DNA of 64,000 nucleotides from Mixta theicola (GCF_002895925.1 NZ_NWUO01000004.1:62001-126000); one strand, 5' to 3'; shown: positions 46,134-56,228, counted from the stretch's first letter. Program-made: numbers and translations. The notes: generated from the sequence alone by a model not told the origin.

Positions 46134-46498
46134 AATTTAGTCCTCTTGAGTGTTGCCATAAACTAAAGTAAACAACCAGCCTGGTTGTATACCAGCAGAT
46201 AAAGTACGGGTTTGCGGTGTTCCTGATATTGCTCTTCCTGTGAGCAAAATGATCCTGATGCGTTAAATTTTATATGAATAAGCGTTACAAGTTTCGATTT
46301 TTTTGGCAGGAATTATCATCCGCTGCTTTTTATATAGCAGTTCTTACTGATCTTTGGGCAAAAAATAACCCTGTATCGACGTCTGGCGTGCAGAAAAAAT
46401 GAACGTATTACGCTTGATTATTACGCGTTGCATGCTATGTCCGGACATATCCCGAAATAAAAGAAGCCTGACGGCAGAATTAATTATTTACGTCTTTC
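46134..46498. other. gcd upstream region
   Basis: 365 AT-rich bases between the gcd start and the end of the Rob-like gene. No gene is seen, and no CRP site is obvious by eye. It should contain the gcd promoter. Confidence 0.5.
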
Positions 46499-47389
46499 CT
46501 AAGAAACCAGCGGAGCCGTATTTGGCAGATGGAAATTAACCGGGATAAAGAAATATCCTTCCAGCCGTTCGGTGCTGCAGCGGGCCAGATCGAGCGTCAG
46601 AAAATCCTGGCCGGGGCGGCGCGTCAGGCCGGGCTGTGCCAGGTGGCGATAATAAGCTTCAATAATAAAACCACTGAAATTACATGGATGAGCCTGAAAG
46701 GCGAGTTTCAACCATAAGCCGCCCGGCAAAATATCGCGCTGAGCCTGTAAGGAATATTCGCCTTCACGCTGTTCCAGCCCGCGCATCAGGCTAACCGTAT
46801 GATATTCTTTGCGTTGAGCGCAGGGCGTAAACTGTAGCGTAATATAACCCTGCTCCCGGCTTCCCTTATTATCCCGAATAAAATCGTACAGATATTGCGT
46901 AAGGATTTGCTGTTTATCCTCGACAAAGTCGCCATATAAACATTGATACTGCTGACTTTCGCCATATATCACCCGATCGGGCAGCGTAATCAGTTCTGGC
47001 TGGCGCTCCTCTTTTCTCAGAGGGTTAAACCGGCCGTGGAAGGCGGCCGTATTAAGCTCATCAGCGTAGCGATAAGCGTGGGGCGTCAGGGCGAAATGAT
47101 GCCGAAACGCGCGGGTAAAATTTTGCTGCGTATCGAAGCCGTAGCGTACGGCAATATCAATCAGTGAGAGGCGAGTTAATCGCAGCGCCATTGCTGATTT
47201 GGTAAGGCGTCTTTTACGCGCGTAGGCGGCAACGGTTTGGCCGGTCATCTCCTTAAACAGCCGCTGCATATGCCATTTTGAATAGCCTGATTTTTGCGCG
47301 ATGGTATCGATATTGAGCTCTTCCGTCAGGTTATCTTCGATCCACGCAATGAGATCTGCGATGTATTGCGTTTTTTGCGTCTCGCCCAT
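46499..47389 (-). CDS. Rob-like AraC-family regulator with C-terminal effector domain
   Basis: 296 residues. The N-terminal AraC domain (about 6-108) has IAQKSGYSKWHMQRLF and YGFDTQQNFTRAFRHHF, closely following Rob/MarA/SoxS. The C-terminal domain (about 130-290) is of similar size to the GyrI-like domain of Rob (289 aa) but has little sequence in common with it. It is not the orthologue of rob by synteny (rob lies near creA). The inducer and targets are unknown; overlap with the sox/mar/rob regulon is likely given the recognition helices. Confidence 0.8.
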   Translation of the reverse strand: MGETQKTQYIADLIAWIEDNLTEELNIDTIAQKSGYSKWHMQRLFKEMTGQTVAAYARKRRLTKSAMALRLTRLSLIDIAVRYGFDTQQNFTRAFRHHFALTPHAYRYADELNTAAFHGRFNPLRKEERQPELITLPDRVIYGESQQYQCLYGDFVEDKQQILTQYLYDFIRDNKGSREQGYITLQFTPCAQRKEYHTVSLMRGLEQREGEYSLQAQRDILPGGLWLKLAFQAHPCNFSGFIIEAYYRHLAQPGLTRRPGQDFLTLDLARCSTERLEGYFFIPVNFHLPNTAPLVS

Positions 47390-47715
47390 TTGCTTACCCA
47401 GAAAGTAACAATAGTTATAATTTTGTTAGATACAGTTTTTAGGGGTATTAATTTAGCAATTTTTTGCGTAACAAAATGTCGCTCAGTGTAAGCAAAAGAT
47501 TTCAGGCCGAGTATGGCCGCTGAAGACGATCGATTTTCACCGCCTGTGTTCTATGTTTTTCTGGCAAGCGCGCTGTTAGCGTTGTTAAGCCTGATGACTT
47601 CTGCCGCCAGGCTGCATTAACGATGCCCCGAATGGCGAGTGCAACATAAATAACACTTCTTTTTTACATCCCTGCTGTTTACATTGTGAGCAAAACCCGA
47701 CGGAAGGAGTTTGAG
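47390..47715. other. Divergent region Rob-like regulator / yghX
   Basis: 326 bases, AT-rich beside the regulator. No gene is supported here. It must hold both divergent promoters. Confidence 0.45.
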
Positions 47716-48603
47716 ATGGCACGTCTGACCGCAAAAGATTTTCCGCAGGAGCTGCTGGAGCTTTACGATCATTACGCACATGGCATGTTAAGCAAGCGTG
47801 AGTTTCTTGCGCAGGCGGCGAAATATGCCATCGGCGGCCTGACGGCTGTCAGCCTGCTTTCAATGCTTAGCCCTGACTATGCGCTGGCAGAGCAGGTGGA
47901 GTTTACCGATCCTGATATTCATGCAGAATATCTTACTTATCCTTCGCCCAATGGACATCAGGCGGTAAGAGGCTATTTTGTGCGGCCGGCTGCCATTCAG
48001 GCGAAAACACCGGCGGTGGTTGTGGTGCATGAAAACCGCGGTCTGAATCCTTATATCGAAGATGTCGCGCGGCGCGTGGCAAAAGCGGGGTTTATGGCGC
48101 TGGCGCCGGATGGATTAAGCTCGGTGGGAGGCTATCCAGGAAATGATGATAAAGGGCGGGAGCTGCAACAGCAGGTCGATCAGACGAAGCTGATGAATGA
48201 TTTTTTCGCCGCCGTTGAGTTTTTGATGCAGCATCCGCAGGGCAACGGAAAGGTCGGTATTACCGGTTTCTGCTATGGCGGCGGCGTCGCGAATGCGGCC
48301 GCGGTGGCTTATCCCGAACTGGCGGCTGCGGTGCCTTTTTATGGTCGCCAGCCGCCAGCGGAGGAGGTGGCACGTATTCAGGCGCCGCTGCTGTTGCACT
48401 ATGCGGAGCTGGACACCCGTATTAACGCAGGTTGGCCGACTTATGAAGCGGCGCTAAAAACCGCCGGGAAAAAATATGAGGCCTGGATCTATCCGGGGGT
48501 GAATCATGGTTTTCATAACGATTCTACGCCGCGTTACGATCGTAAAGCGGCAGAGCTGGCCTGGGATCGCACTATCGCCTGGTTTCGGCGCTATCTGGCT
48601 TAA
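47716..48603 (+). CDS. yghX: YghX, dienelactone-hydrolase-family protein
   Basis: 295 residues from the ATG at 47716 (GGAG 8-9 bases upstream; MARLTAKDFPQELLELYD aligns with E. coli YghX). An internal hydrophobic segment (about 35-58, AIGGLTAVSLLSML, with a preceding K-R-E-F) looks like a membrane or export signal. The alpha/beta hydrolase domain has the nucleophile Cys186 in GFCYGGG, Asp233 and His264/His267 (GVNHGFHND) as catalytic triad candidates. The natural substrate is unknown; dienelactone hydrolase is the family name only. In E. coli K-12 strains this locus is interrupted; here it is intact. Confidence 0.92.
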   Translation: MARLTAKDFPQELLELYDHYAHGMLSKREFLAQAAKYAIGGLTAVSLLSMLSPDYALAEQVEFTDPDIHAEYLTYPSPNGHQAVRGYFVRPAAIQAKTPAVVVVHENRGLNPYIEDVARRVAKAGFMALAPDGLSSVGGYPGNDDKGRELQQQVDQTKLMNDFFAAVEFLMQHPQGNGKVGITGFCYGGGVANAAAVAYPELAAAVPFYGRQPPAEEVARIQAPLLLHYAELDTRINAGWPTYEAALKTAGKKYEAWIYPGVNHGFHNDSTPRYDRKAAELAWDRTIAWFRRYLA

Positions 48604-48778
48604 CCGGCCAGTGCGATTTTTTCTCATTATGCCCCAGCGCGCGCTCCGGGAAATAAGCTGAAAATTAAGGAATAGCGGCTTAGCTCGAAATTCGAACCGT
48701 TACATATCATTTTACACAGGATATAAAATTATGTGCCCAGGGGCTGAATACAGGCTGCCGTGGCCGGAGCGTAATGCA

Positions 48779-48814
48779 TAAAAAAATCCCAACCACAAAA
48801 GTTGAGATTGATTT
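48779..48814 (-). terminator. Minus-strand terminator after small-gene remnant
   Basis: On the minus strand AATCTCAAC-TTTTGTG-GTTGGGATT runs into TTTTTT, directly beyond the stop of the remnant at 48815. Confidence 0.65.
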
Positions 48815-48945
48815 TTACTTAGCATTGGGGGCTTTGTGCTCGTCTGTTTTGGGAAAAATATAACCACCGCTCCCTACAGCAACTCCCATCGCTGACCAAA
48901 TCCAGTGCGCCACTACAGGTGAAACCAGCAGCCACTGGTTAGTTC
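48815..48945 (-). pseudogene. Remnant of a small membrane-protein gene
   Basis: A minus-strand frame of about 42 codons ends at a TAA at 48815 and is followed at once by a terminator. It reads TNQWLLVSPVVAHWIW then SAMGVAVGSGGYIFPKTDE, a membrane-like segment followed by a charged tail. It is interrupted upstream by a stop and has no ATG. I do not recognise the family; it looks like the end of a small holin-like or inner-membrane protein. Confidence 0.35.
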
Positions 48946-48966
48946 AGTAACTGGATTTGACTTCAT

Positions 48967-49104
48967 ATGGTGCCGGGCAGGTTTGAAGAAAAAGAGTTCT
49001 CCAGGATATTTAATCAAAAAAGCGCAACGCTGAACCTTAGTAATAGCCAGGAAGCAGAGCTAATTCTGTCAGCTTTGCAGCAAGCGGACCTGATCAAGGA
49101 ATGA
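48967..49104 (+). CDS. Possible 45-residue hypothetical protein
   Basis: ATG to TGA frame of 46 codons, hydrophilic and helical in composition (FEEKEFSRIFNQ, then SQEAELILSALQQADLIKE). There is no good ribosome binding site and no known family. It may be a remnant fragment. Confidence 0.3.
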   Translation: MVPGRFEEKEFSRIFNQKSATLNLSNSQEAELILSALQQADLIKE

Positions 49105-49129
49105 TCGCTCCGGGAAGTGGAGAAATACT

Positions 49130-49261
49130 ATGTTCACTGCTGTTATGAGAAGAACGAGAACTACATCAATTGAGAATGGAGGGCAGGTCACATCGACGCT
49201 GGAATATATTGATGAGAATGTTGACAGCCTGCGGAATATACGGGAAAGCGAATTGATATAG
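49130..49261 (+). CDS. Possible 43-residue hypothetical protein
   Basis: ATG to TAG frame of 44 codons with GTGGAG 8 bases upstream. The product is hydrophilic (TSTLEYIDENVDSLRNIRE). It follows the 45-residue frame after 25 bases. No family is recognised, and it may be a real microprotein or a piece of a decayed element. Confidence 0.3.
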   Translation: MFTAVMRRTRTTSIENGGQVTSTLEYIDENVDSLRNIRESELI

Positions 49262-49484
49262 TGAGTGCGGCTGCAGGAATGGCGTCAAATAGTTACGTTA
49301 TGTGATATTGAAAAGATTATTTTCAAATAGCAGACGCGAAAAAACAGACCTGTTGATAACAAGTCTGTTTTTCAAGAGCCTTTCTTTCAACAACAAGTAA
49401 CAGCGTTACATCGTGTTTTTACTGGCTCGCCTTCATGTCCGTCAGCGCTGCATCTTGCAAATCTGACCAACCGGCTTTGAATAG

Positions 49485-49560
49485 TGGTGCCCGGACTCGG
49501 AATCGAACCAAGGACACGGGGATTTTCAATCCCCTGCTCTACCGACTGAGCTATCCGGGC
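49485..49560 (-). tRNA. pheU: tRNA-Phe (GAA)
   Basis: 76 bases with encoded CCA end. On the minus strand the acceptor arm GCCCGGA pairs with TCCGGGC, the anticodon loop reads TTGAAAA with GAA anticodon, and the T arm contains GGTTCGATTCC. It matches E. coli tRNA-Phe essentially base for base. E. coli pheU also lies next to yjdC. Confidence 0.98.
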
Positions 49561-49669
49561 AACGGGGCGCATTAAACCGTAAAGGCTGATAAGCGTCAAC
49601 GGCTTTCTACGAAAAAGTTACGGAAATGCGGTTGATCGCCTGCTTTTCGCGCAGCGTGGCGAAAAATTG

Positions 49670-50248
49670 TCAGGTTAATGCGCCGTTTCGACGACAGAGC
49701 GCGATATGCAGCACATCTTCCGCCAGCCGGCGAGCGATCGCCACATCCTGCTGATTACGTTTCACCAACAGCTTGCTCAGGCAGCCTTCCAGCACCAGCT
49801 CCATCTGATCGGCGACCAGCGTCGGATTATCGGTGCCCAGCATCGTTAACAGTTCATGAGTATACTGCCAGGAGGCGCGTTTTTGCTGTTCGGCCAGCTG
49901 GTGCACCGGATGCTCCGCCTGCGGATAAAAACTGCAGGCGGCAATAAACAAACAGCCCGGAAAGCGGCCGTTGCCAACTGATTCTTCCAGCACCTTATAG
50001 CGAGCCAGCAGTTTTTCCTCCGCGCTTAGCGTGTCATCCAGCAGGAGCTGCCGACGCCAGCTATCGATCTGTTGACCATGATAGCGCAGCGCGTCATACA
50101 GCAATGCATCACGGTCGGGCCAGAAACGTTGCAATAGTTCATAAGGAACGGCGACCTGACCAGCCAGTTCTTCCAGCGAGAAGGTGCCCGCGAGACCATT
50201 ATGTTCCAGTACGTTTAGTGCGTGGTCGAGTACCTGTTCACGTTGCAC
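49670..50248 (-). CDS. yjdC: YjdC, TetR-family regulator
   Basis: 192 residues (E. coli YjdC 191). The N-terminal HTH is at about 5-50 ([40 protein letters not shown]), and the C-terminal helical domain contains [26 protein letters not shown]. It lies upstream of tRNA-Phe and 61 bases downstream of dsbD in the same orientation, as in E. coli. Its ligand and targets are not well defined. Confidence 0.92.
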   Translation of the reverse strand: MQREQVLDHALNVLEHNGLAGTFSLEELAGQVAVPYELLQRFWPDRDALLYDALRYHGQQIDSWRRQLLLDDTLSAEEKLLARYKVLEESVGNGRFPGCLFIAACSFYPQAEHPVHQLAEQQKRASWQYTHELLTMLGTDNPTLVADQMELVLEGCLSKLLVKRNQQDVAIARRLAEDVLHIALCRRNGALT

Positions 50249-50309
50249 GTAAGAGATCTCCTGTAAATTTCTCTGGCGGTAAATCGGTTGAATCAGACTC
50301 CAGTGTCGT

Positions 50310-52016
50310 TTACCGCGCCAGTTTCTGCAAATGCGCCTGAAAGGCCGCGGCGTCCAGATAGCCTGTCACACGCGAGCCGGGGATTTCTGTGCCCTGCGCG
50401 TCAAAAAACAGAATCGTGGGCAGCCCCAGCACCCGTAAATGCTGCAATAGCGCGCTGTCCTGCTGGCTGTTGGCGGTGACGTCCGCCTGCAGCAGTTGGA
50501 TCTGCGTCAGCGCCTGCTGCACCCCGGCATCGCTGAAGGTATATTTGCTGAATTCTTTGCAGGCAACGCACCAGTCGGCATAAAGATCCAACATGGTTAT
50601 TTTGCCCGACGCCTGCTGTAGCTGCGCATCCAGCTGCGATACGCTGCTAACGCGGGTGAAGTCCAGAGCCGTATGCGCAGCGGTCGCTTCGGTACCAAAA
50701 GCCCACTGCTGCAACGGCTGCGCGCTGACCAGCGCCGCCAGCAGCAGAATAATTTGCGCCACGCGCAGCCAGCCGCGCCGCGCCTGCAGGCTGATAATAA
50801 ATGCCCAGGCAAAAAAGCTGACTGCCAGCAGGCTCCAGAGCCGCAGCCCCCAACTGTCGCCAATGATGCGCTCCAGCAGAAAGACCGGCAGCGCCAGGAT
50901 AACGAAGCCAAATCCTTCTTTAACCGTCTGCATCCACGGACCGCTTTTCGGCAGCAGGCGATTGCCAAACAGCGTGACGGCAATCAGCGGCAGACCCATA
51001 CCAAACGCGTACAGCCACAGCGTGCCTGCGCCCGCCAACAAATTGCCGCTTTGGGCGATATAAAGCAGGATGGCGCTTAGCGGCGCGGTGGTGCAGGGCG
51101 AACAGATTAAACCAGCCAGCGCCCCCATCAGAAATACGCCGGGCAGGGAGCCGCCGCGTTGGCGATTGCTCCAGAGCGTCAGGCGCGTTTGCAGGCTGGC
51201 AGGCAGCTGCAGGCTAAACAGGCCGAACATGGAGAGCGCCAGCAGGACAAACAGCAGAGAAAGCGCGATCAGCACATAAGGATGTTGCAGCGCCGCCTGA
51301 AAACGTAAGCCTGCGGCGGCGACCACTACTCCCAACAGCGTATAAGTCAGCGCCATACCCTGAACGTAAACCATCGACAGCGCCAGCAGGCGACCGGGCG
51401 ACAGCTGACGGTTACCGCCGAGAATAATGCCGGAGATCAGCGGATACATTGGCAATACGCATGGCGTAAAGGCAACGCCGATACCAATCAGCAACGCCCA
51501 CAGCGGCGAGAAGGGCAGCGGGCTGGCGGCTTCCGCGCTGACGGGAGCCGCCGCAGCGGATGGCGTAGCGAGCGCCACCGTTACCGCCGCCAGCGGGATC
51601 TCACGCGTTTCCGGCGGATAGCAAAAGCCCGCCGCGGCGCAGCCCTGATAGCGCAGCGTAACGCTGGCGTTATCGCCCGCTTCAGCAATCGTTACCGGAA
51701 TCGTCAAATCCTGCGGATAGATTTCACTCTTGCCGTAAAACTCATCTTCATGCGGCTGGCCTTGCGGCAACTGCAGCGGAGCCAGTTTCGCCTGCTTTGC
51801 CGTCAGGCTGATTTGCTGGCGGTACAGGTAATAACCAGGCTTGACCTGCCAGCGCAGCGTCAACCGATCGCCCTGCTGGCTGAAATCAAAAGAAAAAGCC
51901 TCATTAACCGGCACAAACCGGCTTTGTGAACCGTTATCAAACAGCCCGGCCTGGGCGGGCAGGCACAGAAAGGCGCTAACTAACAATAATATTAACGAAG
52001 CGATGCGCTGAGCCAT
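50310..52016 (-). CDS. dsbD: DsbD, thiol:disulfide interchange protein
   Basis: 568 residues. A signal peptide (1-23) is followed by the periplasmic alpha domain with CAAAGFC. Eight membrane helices form the beta domain with the redox cysteines in [10 protein letters not shown] and [13 protein letters not shown]. The C-terminal thioredoxin-like gamma domain has C483-V-A-C486 in [10 protein letters not shown]. It passes electrons from cytoplasmic thioredoxin to periplasmic DsbC, DsbG and cytochrome c maturation factors. Its start lies within the last codons of cutA (overlap 25 bases), as in E. coli. Confidence 0.97.
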   Translation of the reverse strand: MAQRIASLILLLVSAFLCLPAQAGLFDNGSQSRFVPVNEAFSFDFSQQGDRLTLRWQVKPGYYLYRQQISLTAKQAKLAPLQLPQGQPHEDEFYGKSEIYPQDLTIPVTIAEAGDNASVTLRYQGCAAAGFCYPPETREIPLAAVTVALATPSAAAAPVSAEAASPLPFSPLWALLIGIGVAFTPCVLPMYPLISGIILGGNRQLSPGRLLALSMVYVQGMALTYTLLGVVVAAAGLRFQAALQHPYVLIALSLLFVLLALSMFGLFSLQLPASLQTRLTLWSNRQRGGSLPGVFLMGALAGLICSPCTTAPLSAILLYIAQSGNLLAGAGTLWLYAFGMGLPLIAVTLFGNRLLPKSGPWMQTVKEGFGFVILALPVFLLERIIGDSWGLRLWSLLAVSFFAWAFIISLQARRGWLRVAQIILLLAALVSAQPLQQWAFGTEATAAHTALDFTRVSSVSQLDAQLQQASGKITMLDLYADWCVACKEFSKYTFSDAGVQQALTQIQLLQADVTANSQQDSALLQHLRVLGLPTILFFDAQGTEIPGSRVTGYLDAAAFQAHLQKLAR

Positions 52017-52315
52017 GACAGGTAATCACTCTCTCCATGTTGTACCGGCAGTACCAGCAGTTCGGGCGTATCGTAAGGATGTTCCGCTTTCAGCAGATCG
52101 ATTAATGCCTGCTGATGAGTGACGTCGCTTTTAAGCAGCATCTGCACTTCATGGGCAGCTTCGCGCTGGCCCTGCCAGACATAATATGAGATGGCGCCTG
52201 GCAAGACGGTTACGCAGGCGGCCAGCCGCGCCGAGAGCGCTTTATTGGCCAGCTGTTCGGCGATTGAGCTGTCGGGTGCGGTACAAAGAACAATGACGGC
52301 GGTAGATAAAGCCAT
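51992..52315 (-). CDS. cutA: CutA, divalent cation tolerance protein
   Basis: 107 residues from the ATG at 52315 with AGGAG 6 bases upstream; a start 9 codons earlier lacks a site. It is a trimeric small cytoplasmic protein. Signature stretches are [38 protein letters not shown] and [13 protein letters not shown]. Mutants affect copper tolerance in E. coli, partly through effects on dsbD expression. It overlaps dsbD. Confidence 0.95.
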   Translation of the reverse strand: MALSTAVIVLCTAPDSSIAEQLANKALSARLAACVTVLPGAISYYVWQGQREAAHEVQMLLKSDVTHQQALIDLLKAEHPYDTPELLVLPVQHGESDYLSWLSASLR

Positions 52316-52391
52316 GGCTCGCTCCTGAGAATAAAAGGGCAATCATAGCATGGGCCGGCGCGGATATTTTTAACAGGCGGTAAGCAGAGGT

Positions 52392-52411
52392 AACCCGGCC
52401 TGCGCCGGGTT
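52392..52411 (-). repeat. Hairpin after dcuA
   Basis: AACCCGGC-CTGC-GCCGGGTT between dcuA and cutA; no T-run, so only partial termination is likely. Confidence 0.5.
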
Positions 52412-52422
52412 AGCCGCATGAT

Positions 52423-53724
52423 TTATAAAAACAGATGGCCGAACAGGAAACCAAACGCCACTGACAGCACAATCGCGAGCGTGCCGGGGATCAGAAACGA
52501 GTGGTTAAAGACGAATTTGCCAATGCGCGTCGAACCGGTGTCATCCATCTCAACCGCTGCCAGCAGGGTTGGATAGGTAGGCAGCACAAACAGCGCGGAA
52601 ACGGCAGCAAAAGAGGCCACGGCAGTTATTGGCGAGACGCCCAGCATCAGCGCGGCGGGCATCAGGGCTTTGGTGGTCGCCGCCTGGGAATAGAGCAGGG
52701 TAGAGGCAAAAAACAGTACCAGCGCCAGCATCCACGGATGATTATTCAGCAGCTCACCGGCCAGCAATTGAATATCATTGATATGGCCTTTAACAAAGGT
52801 ATCTCCCAGCCAGGCGACGCCCATTACGCAGATACAGGCGCTCATGCCGGATTTAAAGGTACTGGCGCTGAGGATGGCGCTGGTATCAATTTTACAACTC
52901 AGGCAGATCAGCGTGGCGATAGTCAGCATAAATACCACAATCGCTTCGTTGCGCGGCAGCAGCGGATGTTGGATCAGACCAACGTTTTCGCTGATTGCGG
53001 TGGCATAGAGCATCACCGCCGCAATACCAATAAGAAACAGCAGCACCGAGCGTTTTGCGCCCGGCTTTTCTGCAAATACCTGCGAGCCGCGCAGCGTAAC
53101 TTCACCTTTTGCCAGACGCGCCTGGTAAATCGGATCGTCCTGCAGTTCTTTACCAAGAAAGTTAGTTACCAGCGCCGCCACGAAAATCGCCGCCATGGTA
53201 GAAGGGATCGCTACCGCCAGCAGCGCCAGATAATCAATGCCGCGCGGCTCAAGAATGCCGGCGAAATAGACCACGGCGGCGGAAATCGGCGAAGCGGTAA
53301 TCGCAATCTGTGAGGCGACGACGGCGATGGAAAGCGGACGCGACGGGCGCACACCTTGCTCTTTGGCAACTTCGGCGATAACCGGCAGCGTAGAGAAAGC
53401 GGTATGGCCCGTGCCCGCCAGCAGCGTCATACCATAGGTGACCAGCGGCGCGAGAAAAGTAACGTAGCGGGGATGCTTACGCAGCAGCCGTTCAGCAAGG
53501 CTCACCAGATAATCCATGCCGCCTGCCACCTGCATCGCGGCAATGGCGGAAATCACGGCCATAATAATTTCGATCACGTCGAAAGGAATGGCGCCCGGCT
53601 TCATCTGGCACAGCAGCGTCAACACCAGCACGCCCAGACCGCCTGCAAAGCCGATGCCGATACCGCCCAGCCGGGCGCCCAGATAGATCGCCAGCAGGAC
53701 GATAAGCAGCTCTAATCCCACCAT
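52423..53724 (-). CDS. dcuA: DcuA, C4-dicarboxylate transporter
   Basis: 433 residues from the ATG at 53724 (AAGGAG 8-9 bases upstream). Inner-membrane antiporter of aspartate, fumarate, malate and succinate. Motifs of the DcuA/DcuB family are IYLGARLGGIGIGFAGGLG at the N-terminus, AAMQVAGGMDYLV, TASPISAAVVYFAGI, GMSACICVMGVAWLGDTF and LPTYPTLLAAVEMDDTGSTRIGKFVFNHSF. It lies downstream of aspA in the same direction with a terminator between, so partial readthrough is likely, as described for E. coli. Confidence 0.96.
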   Translation of the reverse strand: MVGLELLIVLLAIYLGARLGGIGIGFAGGLGVLVLTLLCQMKPGAIPFDVIEIIMAVISAIAAMQVAGGMDYLVSLAERLLRKHPRYVTFLAPLVTYGMTLLAGTGHTAFSTLPVIAEVAKEQGVRPSRPLSIAVVASQIAITASPISAAVVYFAGILEPRGIDYLALLAVAIPSTMAAIFVAALVTNFLGKELQDDPIYQARLAKGEVTLRGSQVFAEKPGAKRSVLLFLIGIAAVMLYATAISENVGLIQHPLLPRNEAIVVFMLTIATLICLSCKIDTSAILSASTFKSGMSACICVMGVAWLGDTFVKGHINDIQLLAGELLNNHPWMLALVLFFASTLLYSQAATTKALMPAALMLGVSPITAVASFAAVSALFVLPTYPTLLAAVEMDDTGSTRIGKFVFNHSFLIPGTLAIVLSVAFGFLFGHLFL

Positions 53725-53782
53725 AATGTGACTCCTTACAATAATGATAAAAAGCAGTAAATAATTTGTATGCTGCGGCAAT

Positions 53783-53816
53783 AAAAAAGCACGTTGTTCA
53801 GGGAACAGACGTGCCT
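53783..53816 (-). terminator. aspA terminator
   Basis: On the minus strand GCACGT (53809-53814) and ACGTGC (53789-53794) with additional CTGTTC/GAACA pairing are followed by TTTTTT, between aspA and dcuA. Confidence 0.8.
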
Positions 53817-53837
53817 GTAAAAGATTAAGCGTCGGGC

Positions 53838-55274
53838 TTAGTTTTCATTTTCATCAGTATAGCGTTTTGCTTTATAGGCGGGGCGCATCAGGTTCGATAC
53901 GGAAAAAATATCGTCCAGTTCGGCTTCGGTCAGCAGCCCGCGCTCCAGCACCACTTCCCTGACGCTTTTGCCGGTTTCAGCACAAACTTTTCCGACAATA
54001 TCGCCGTTATGGTGACCAATATAAGGATTGAGATAGGTAACGATGCCGATAGAATTAAACACATACGCTTCGCAAACCGCTTTGTTGGCGGTAATGCCGT
54101 TAACGCATTTTTCCAGCAGGTTGTAGCAGGCGTTGGTCAGGATCTGAATAGATTCAAACATCGCCTGACCGATAACCGGCTCCATAACGTTAAGCTGGAG
54201 CTGACCCGCCTCGGAGGCCATCGTCACGGTGATATCGTTGCCGATCACTTTAAAGCAAACCTGGTTAACCACTTCCGGCACCACCGGGTTCACCTTGGCT
54301 GGCATAATAGAAGAACCTGCCTGCAGTTCCGGCAGGTTGATCTCATTCAGGCCGGCGCGCGGGCCGGAAGAGAGCAGGCGCAAATCGTTACAGATTTTCG
54401 ACAGCTTTACCGCCAGGCGTTTTAGCGCCGAATGCACCATGACATAGGCGCCGCAGTCAGAGGTTGCTTCGATCAGGTCTTCAGCAGGCGTGACCGGCAG
54501 ATTGCTGACCTCCGCCAGTTTCTCTACTGCCAGCTGCTGATAGCCATCGGGCGTATTCAGGCGCGTGCCGATTGCCGTGGCGCCCAGGTTGACCTCCAGC
54601 AGCAGTTCGGCGGTGCGGGTAATGTTTTTAATCTCTTCTTTCAGCAGGACGTTGAAAGCATGAAACTCCTGACCCAGCGTCATTGGCACCGCATCCTGTA
54701 GCTGCGTGCGGCCCATCTTCAGGATAGTTTCAAACTCAGCCGCTTTACGCTCAAAGCCGTCGCCCAGCTGAGCGATCGCGTCCAGCAGTTTCAGAATGGA
54801 AGCGTAAACCGCGATACGAAAGCCGGTAGGATAAGCATCGTTGGTGGACTGACATTTGTTGACATGGTCGTTAGGGTTCAGATACTGATACTCCCCTTTC
54901 TGATGCCCCAGCAGTTCAAGCCCGATGTTGGCCAGCACCTCGTTGGTGTTCATATTTACCGAGGTGCCTGCGCCCCCCTGGTAGACATCAACCGGGAACT
55001 GATCCATGCATTTGCCGTTATTCAATACCTCATCACAGGCCTGAATAATGGCGTTGGCAATATTACGAGGGATGGTTTGCAGCTCTTTATTGGCCAGCGC
55101 TGCCGCTTTTTTCACCATTACCATGCCGCGCACAAATTCAGGAATGTCGCTGATTTTATGGCTGCTGATACAGAAATTTTCAATCGCACGCAAAGTATGA
55201 ACGCCGTAATACGCATCCGCCGGAACTTCGCGCATGCCTAACAGGTCTTCTTCGATACGAATGTTATTTGCCAT
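53838..55274 (-). CDS. aspA: Aspartate ammonia-lyase
   Basis: 478 residues, homotetramer of the fumarase/aspartase superfamily, cleaving L-aspartate to fumarate and ammonia. The substrate-binding [36 protein letters not shown] and the flexible catalytic loop [11 protein letters not shown] (catalytic Ser in the SS pair) are all present. It feeds fumarate to fumarate reductase (frd at the end of the window), with DcuA exchanging aspartate and succinate, so aspA, dcuA and frd form an anaerobic fumarate module. Confidence 0.97.
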   Translation of the reverse strand: MANNIRIEEDLLGMREVPADAYYGVHTLRAIENFCISSHKISDIPEFVRGMVMVKKAAALANKELQTIPRNIANAIIQACDEVLNNGKCMDQFPVDVYQGGAGTSVNMNTNEVLANIGLELLGHQKGEYQYLNPNDHVNKCQSTNDAYPTGFRIAVYASILKLLDAIAQLGDGFERKAAEFETILKMGRTQLQDAVPMTLGQEFHAFNVLLKEEIKNITRTAELLLEVNLGATAIGTRLNTPDGYQQLAVEKLAEVSNLPVTPAEDLIEATSDCGAYVMVHSALKRLAVKLSKICNDLRLLSSGPRAGLNEINLPELQAGSSIMPAKVNPVVPEVVNQVCFKVIGNDITVTMASEAGQLQLNVMEPVIGQAMFESIQILTNACYNLLEKCVNGITANKAVCEAYVFNSIGIVTYLNPYIGHHNGDIVGKVCAETGKSVREVVLERGLLTEAELDDIFSVSNLMRPAYKAKRYTDENEN

Positions 55275-55659
55275 GGGAACCTTCTTGTTAATGCTGCCGG
55301 TTACATCATTGATGATGTGTTTATCGTGTCGGGTTAAGCCAGCGCCGATAGGTTGACTCTTATCAGCCAGGCGGCAAAATCATAGGCTTAAGCGACACAA
55401 ATATCTGAGCCCGGATCGCGATTCGAAGAAAAGCTGGCCCGGAGCCAGCGTTATGTTGTGATCATAATCCCAGAATCGCCGCAGGTGGGAAAAATCCTGC
55501 ATACTGGTTGAAATTTAACGCCTGCGTACCCATCTCTGTAGCTTGTCTGCGTCATAGTTTGCAGTGACGTAAAACGCGCCGACGAGAGTTGAACGCGTTA
55601 GTACCGAAGAATATCGCCGCTGCGCCGCAGGCGTGACGGCCCGACGAAAGGAGAATACG
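55275..55659. other. aspA-fxsA divergent region
   Basis: 385 bases without a gene. TTGAC-TCTT-ATCAG at 55353-55366 resembles the FNR site TTGAT-N4-ATCAA with two mismatches, about 80 bases before aspA; an anaerobic activator site there would make sense, but the match is modest. Confidence 0.4.
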
Positions 55660-56121
55660 GTGCGCTGGTTACCGTTGTTAATACTGTTTTTATTTGCCTG
55701 GATTGAAATCACACTGTTTATTCAGGTTGCGCACGTGCTGGGCGTTCTGCTGACGATGCTATTGGTCATCTTTACCTCCGCCATCGGCGTATCGCTGGTT
55801 AAAAATCAGGGCGTGAAGAACTTTATGCTGATGCAGCAGAAACTGGCGCAGGGTGAAAGCCCGGCGGCGGAGATGATCAAAAGCGTTTCGCTGATCATCG
55901 CCGGTTTCCTGCTGCTGCTGCCGGGATTCTTTACCGACTTACTTGGCCTGCTATTACTGCTGCCGCCGGTACAGAAACATTTAACGTTGAAGCTGATGCC
56001 GCATCTGCGCGTCTGGCGCGGGACGGGCGCTGGCCCTGACAGCGGTTACACCATGGAAGGCGAATACGAACGCAAAGAGAGCGATCGTATTGGCCATGAT
56101 AAAGATCGCCACGATCGCTAA
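55660..56121 (+). CDS. fxsA: FxsA membrane protein
   Basis: 153 residues using a GTG start at 55660, chosen because AAGGAG stands 6 bases upstream and the protein then begins MRWLPLL like E. coli FxsA; the ATG nine codons earlier is unsupported. Three to four hydrophobic segments cover about residues 1-100 (WIEITLFIQVAHVLGVLLTMLLVIFTSA, then SVSLIIAGFLLLLPGFFTD). The hydrophilic tail ends HDKDRHDR. It is an inner-membrane protein whose overproduction relieves F-plasmid exclusion of phage T7. yjeH, found next to it in E. coli, is absent. Confidence 0.93.
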   Translation: MRWLPLLILFLFAWIEITLFIQVAHVLGVLLTMLLVIFTSAIGVSLVKNQGVKNFMLMQQKLAQGESPAAEMIKSVSLIIAGFLLLLPGFFTDLLGLLLLLPPVQKHLTLKLMPHLRVWRGTGAGPDSGYTMEGEYERKESDRIGHDKDRHDR

Positions 56122-56228
56122 ATTTTTTCACGCAGAGAATGGCGGCAATCAGCCGCCATTCTTTTTTCTTCCGTCGGTTAGCCGTATCGGCAAATTCATC
56201 CTGAACAAAAATTTTTTTTGTGTTGCCC

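Larger units (their letters stand above)
48604..49484. other. Degenerate region downstream of tRNA-Phe
   Basis: About 880 bases of lower GC content with only short frames, abutting the 3' end of a tRNA-Phe gene, a common integration site. It holds the remnants described separately (48815-48945, 48967-49104, 49130-49261), and reads as the scar of a decayed integrated element. Confidence 0.5.

Noticed and set aside
48968..48980. TGGTGCCGGG as a possible attachment-site copy of the tRNA-Phe 3' end
   Set aside because: Only about 7 bases match TGGTGCCCGGACTCGG before the sequences diverge, which is expected by chance.
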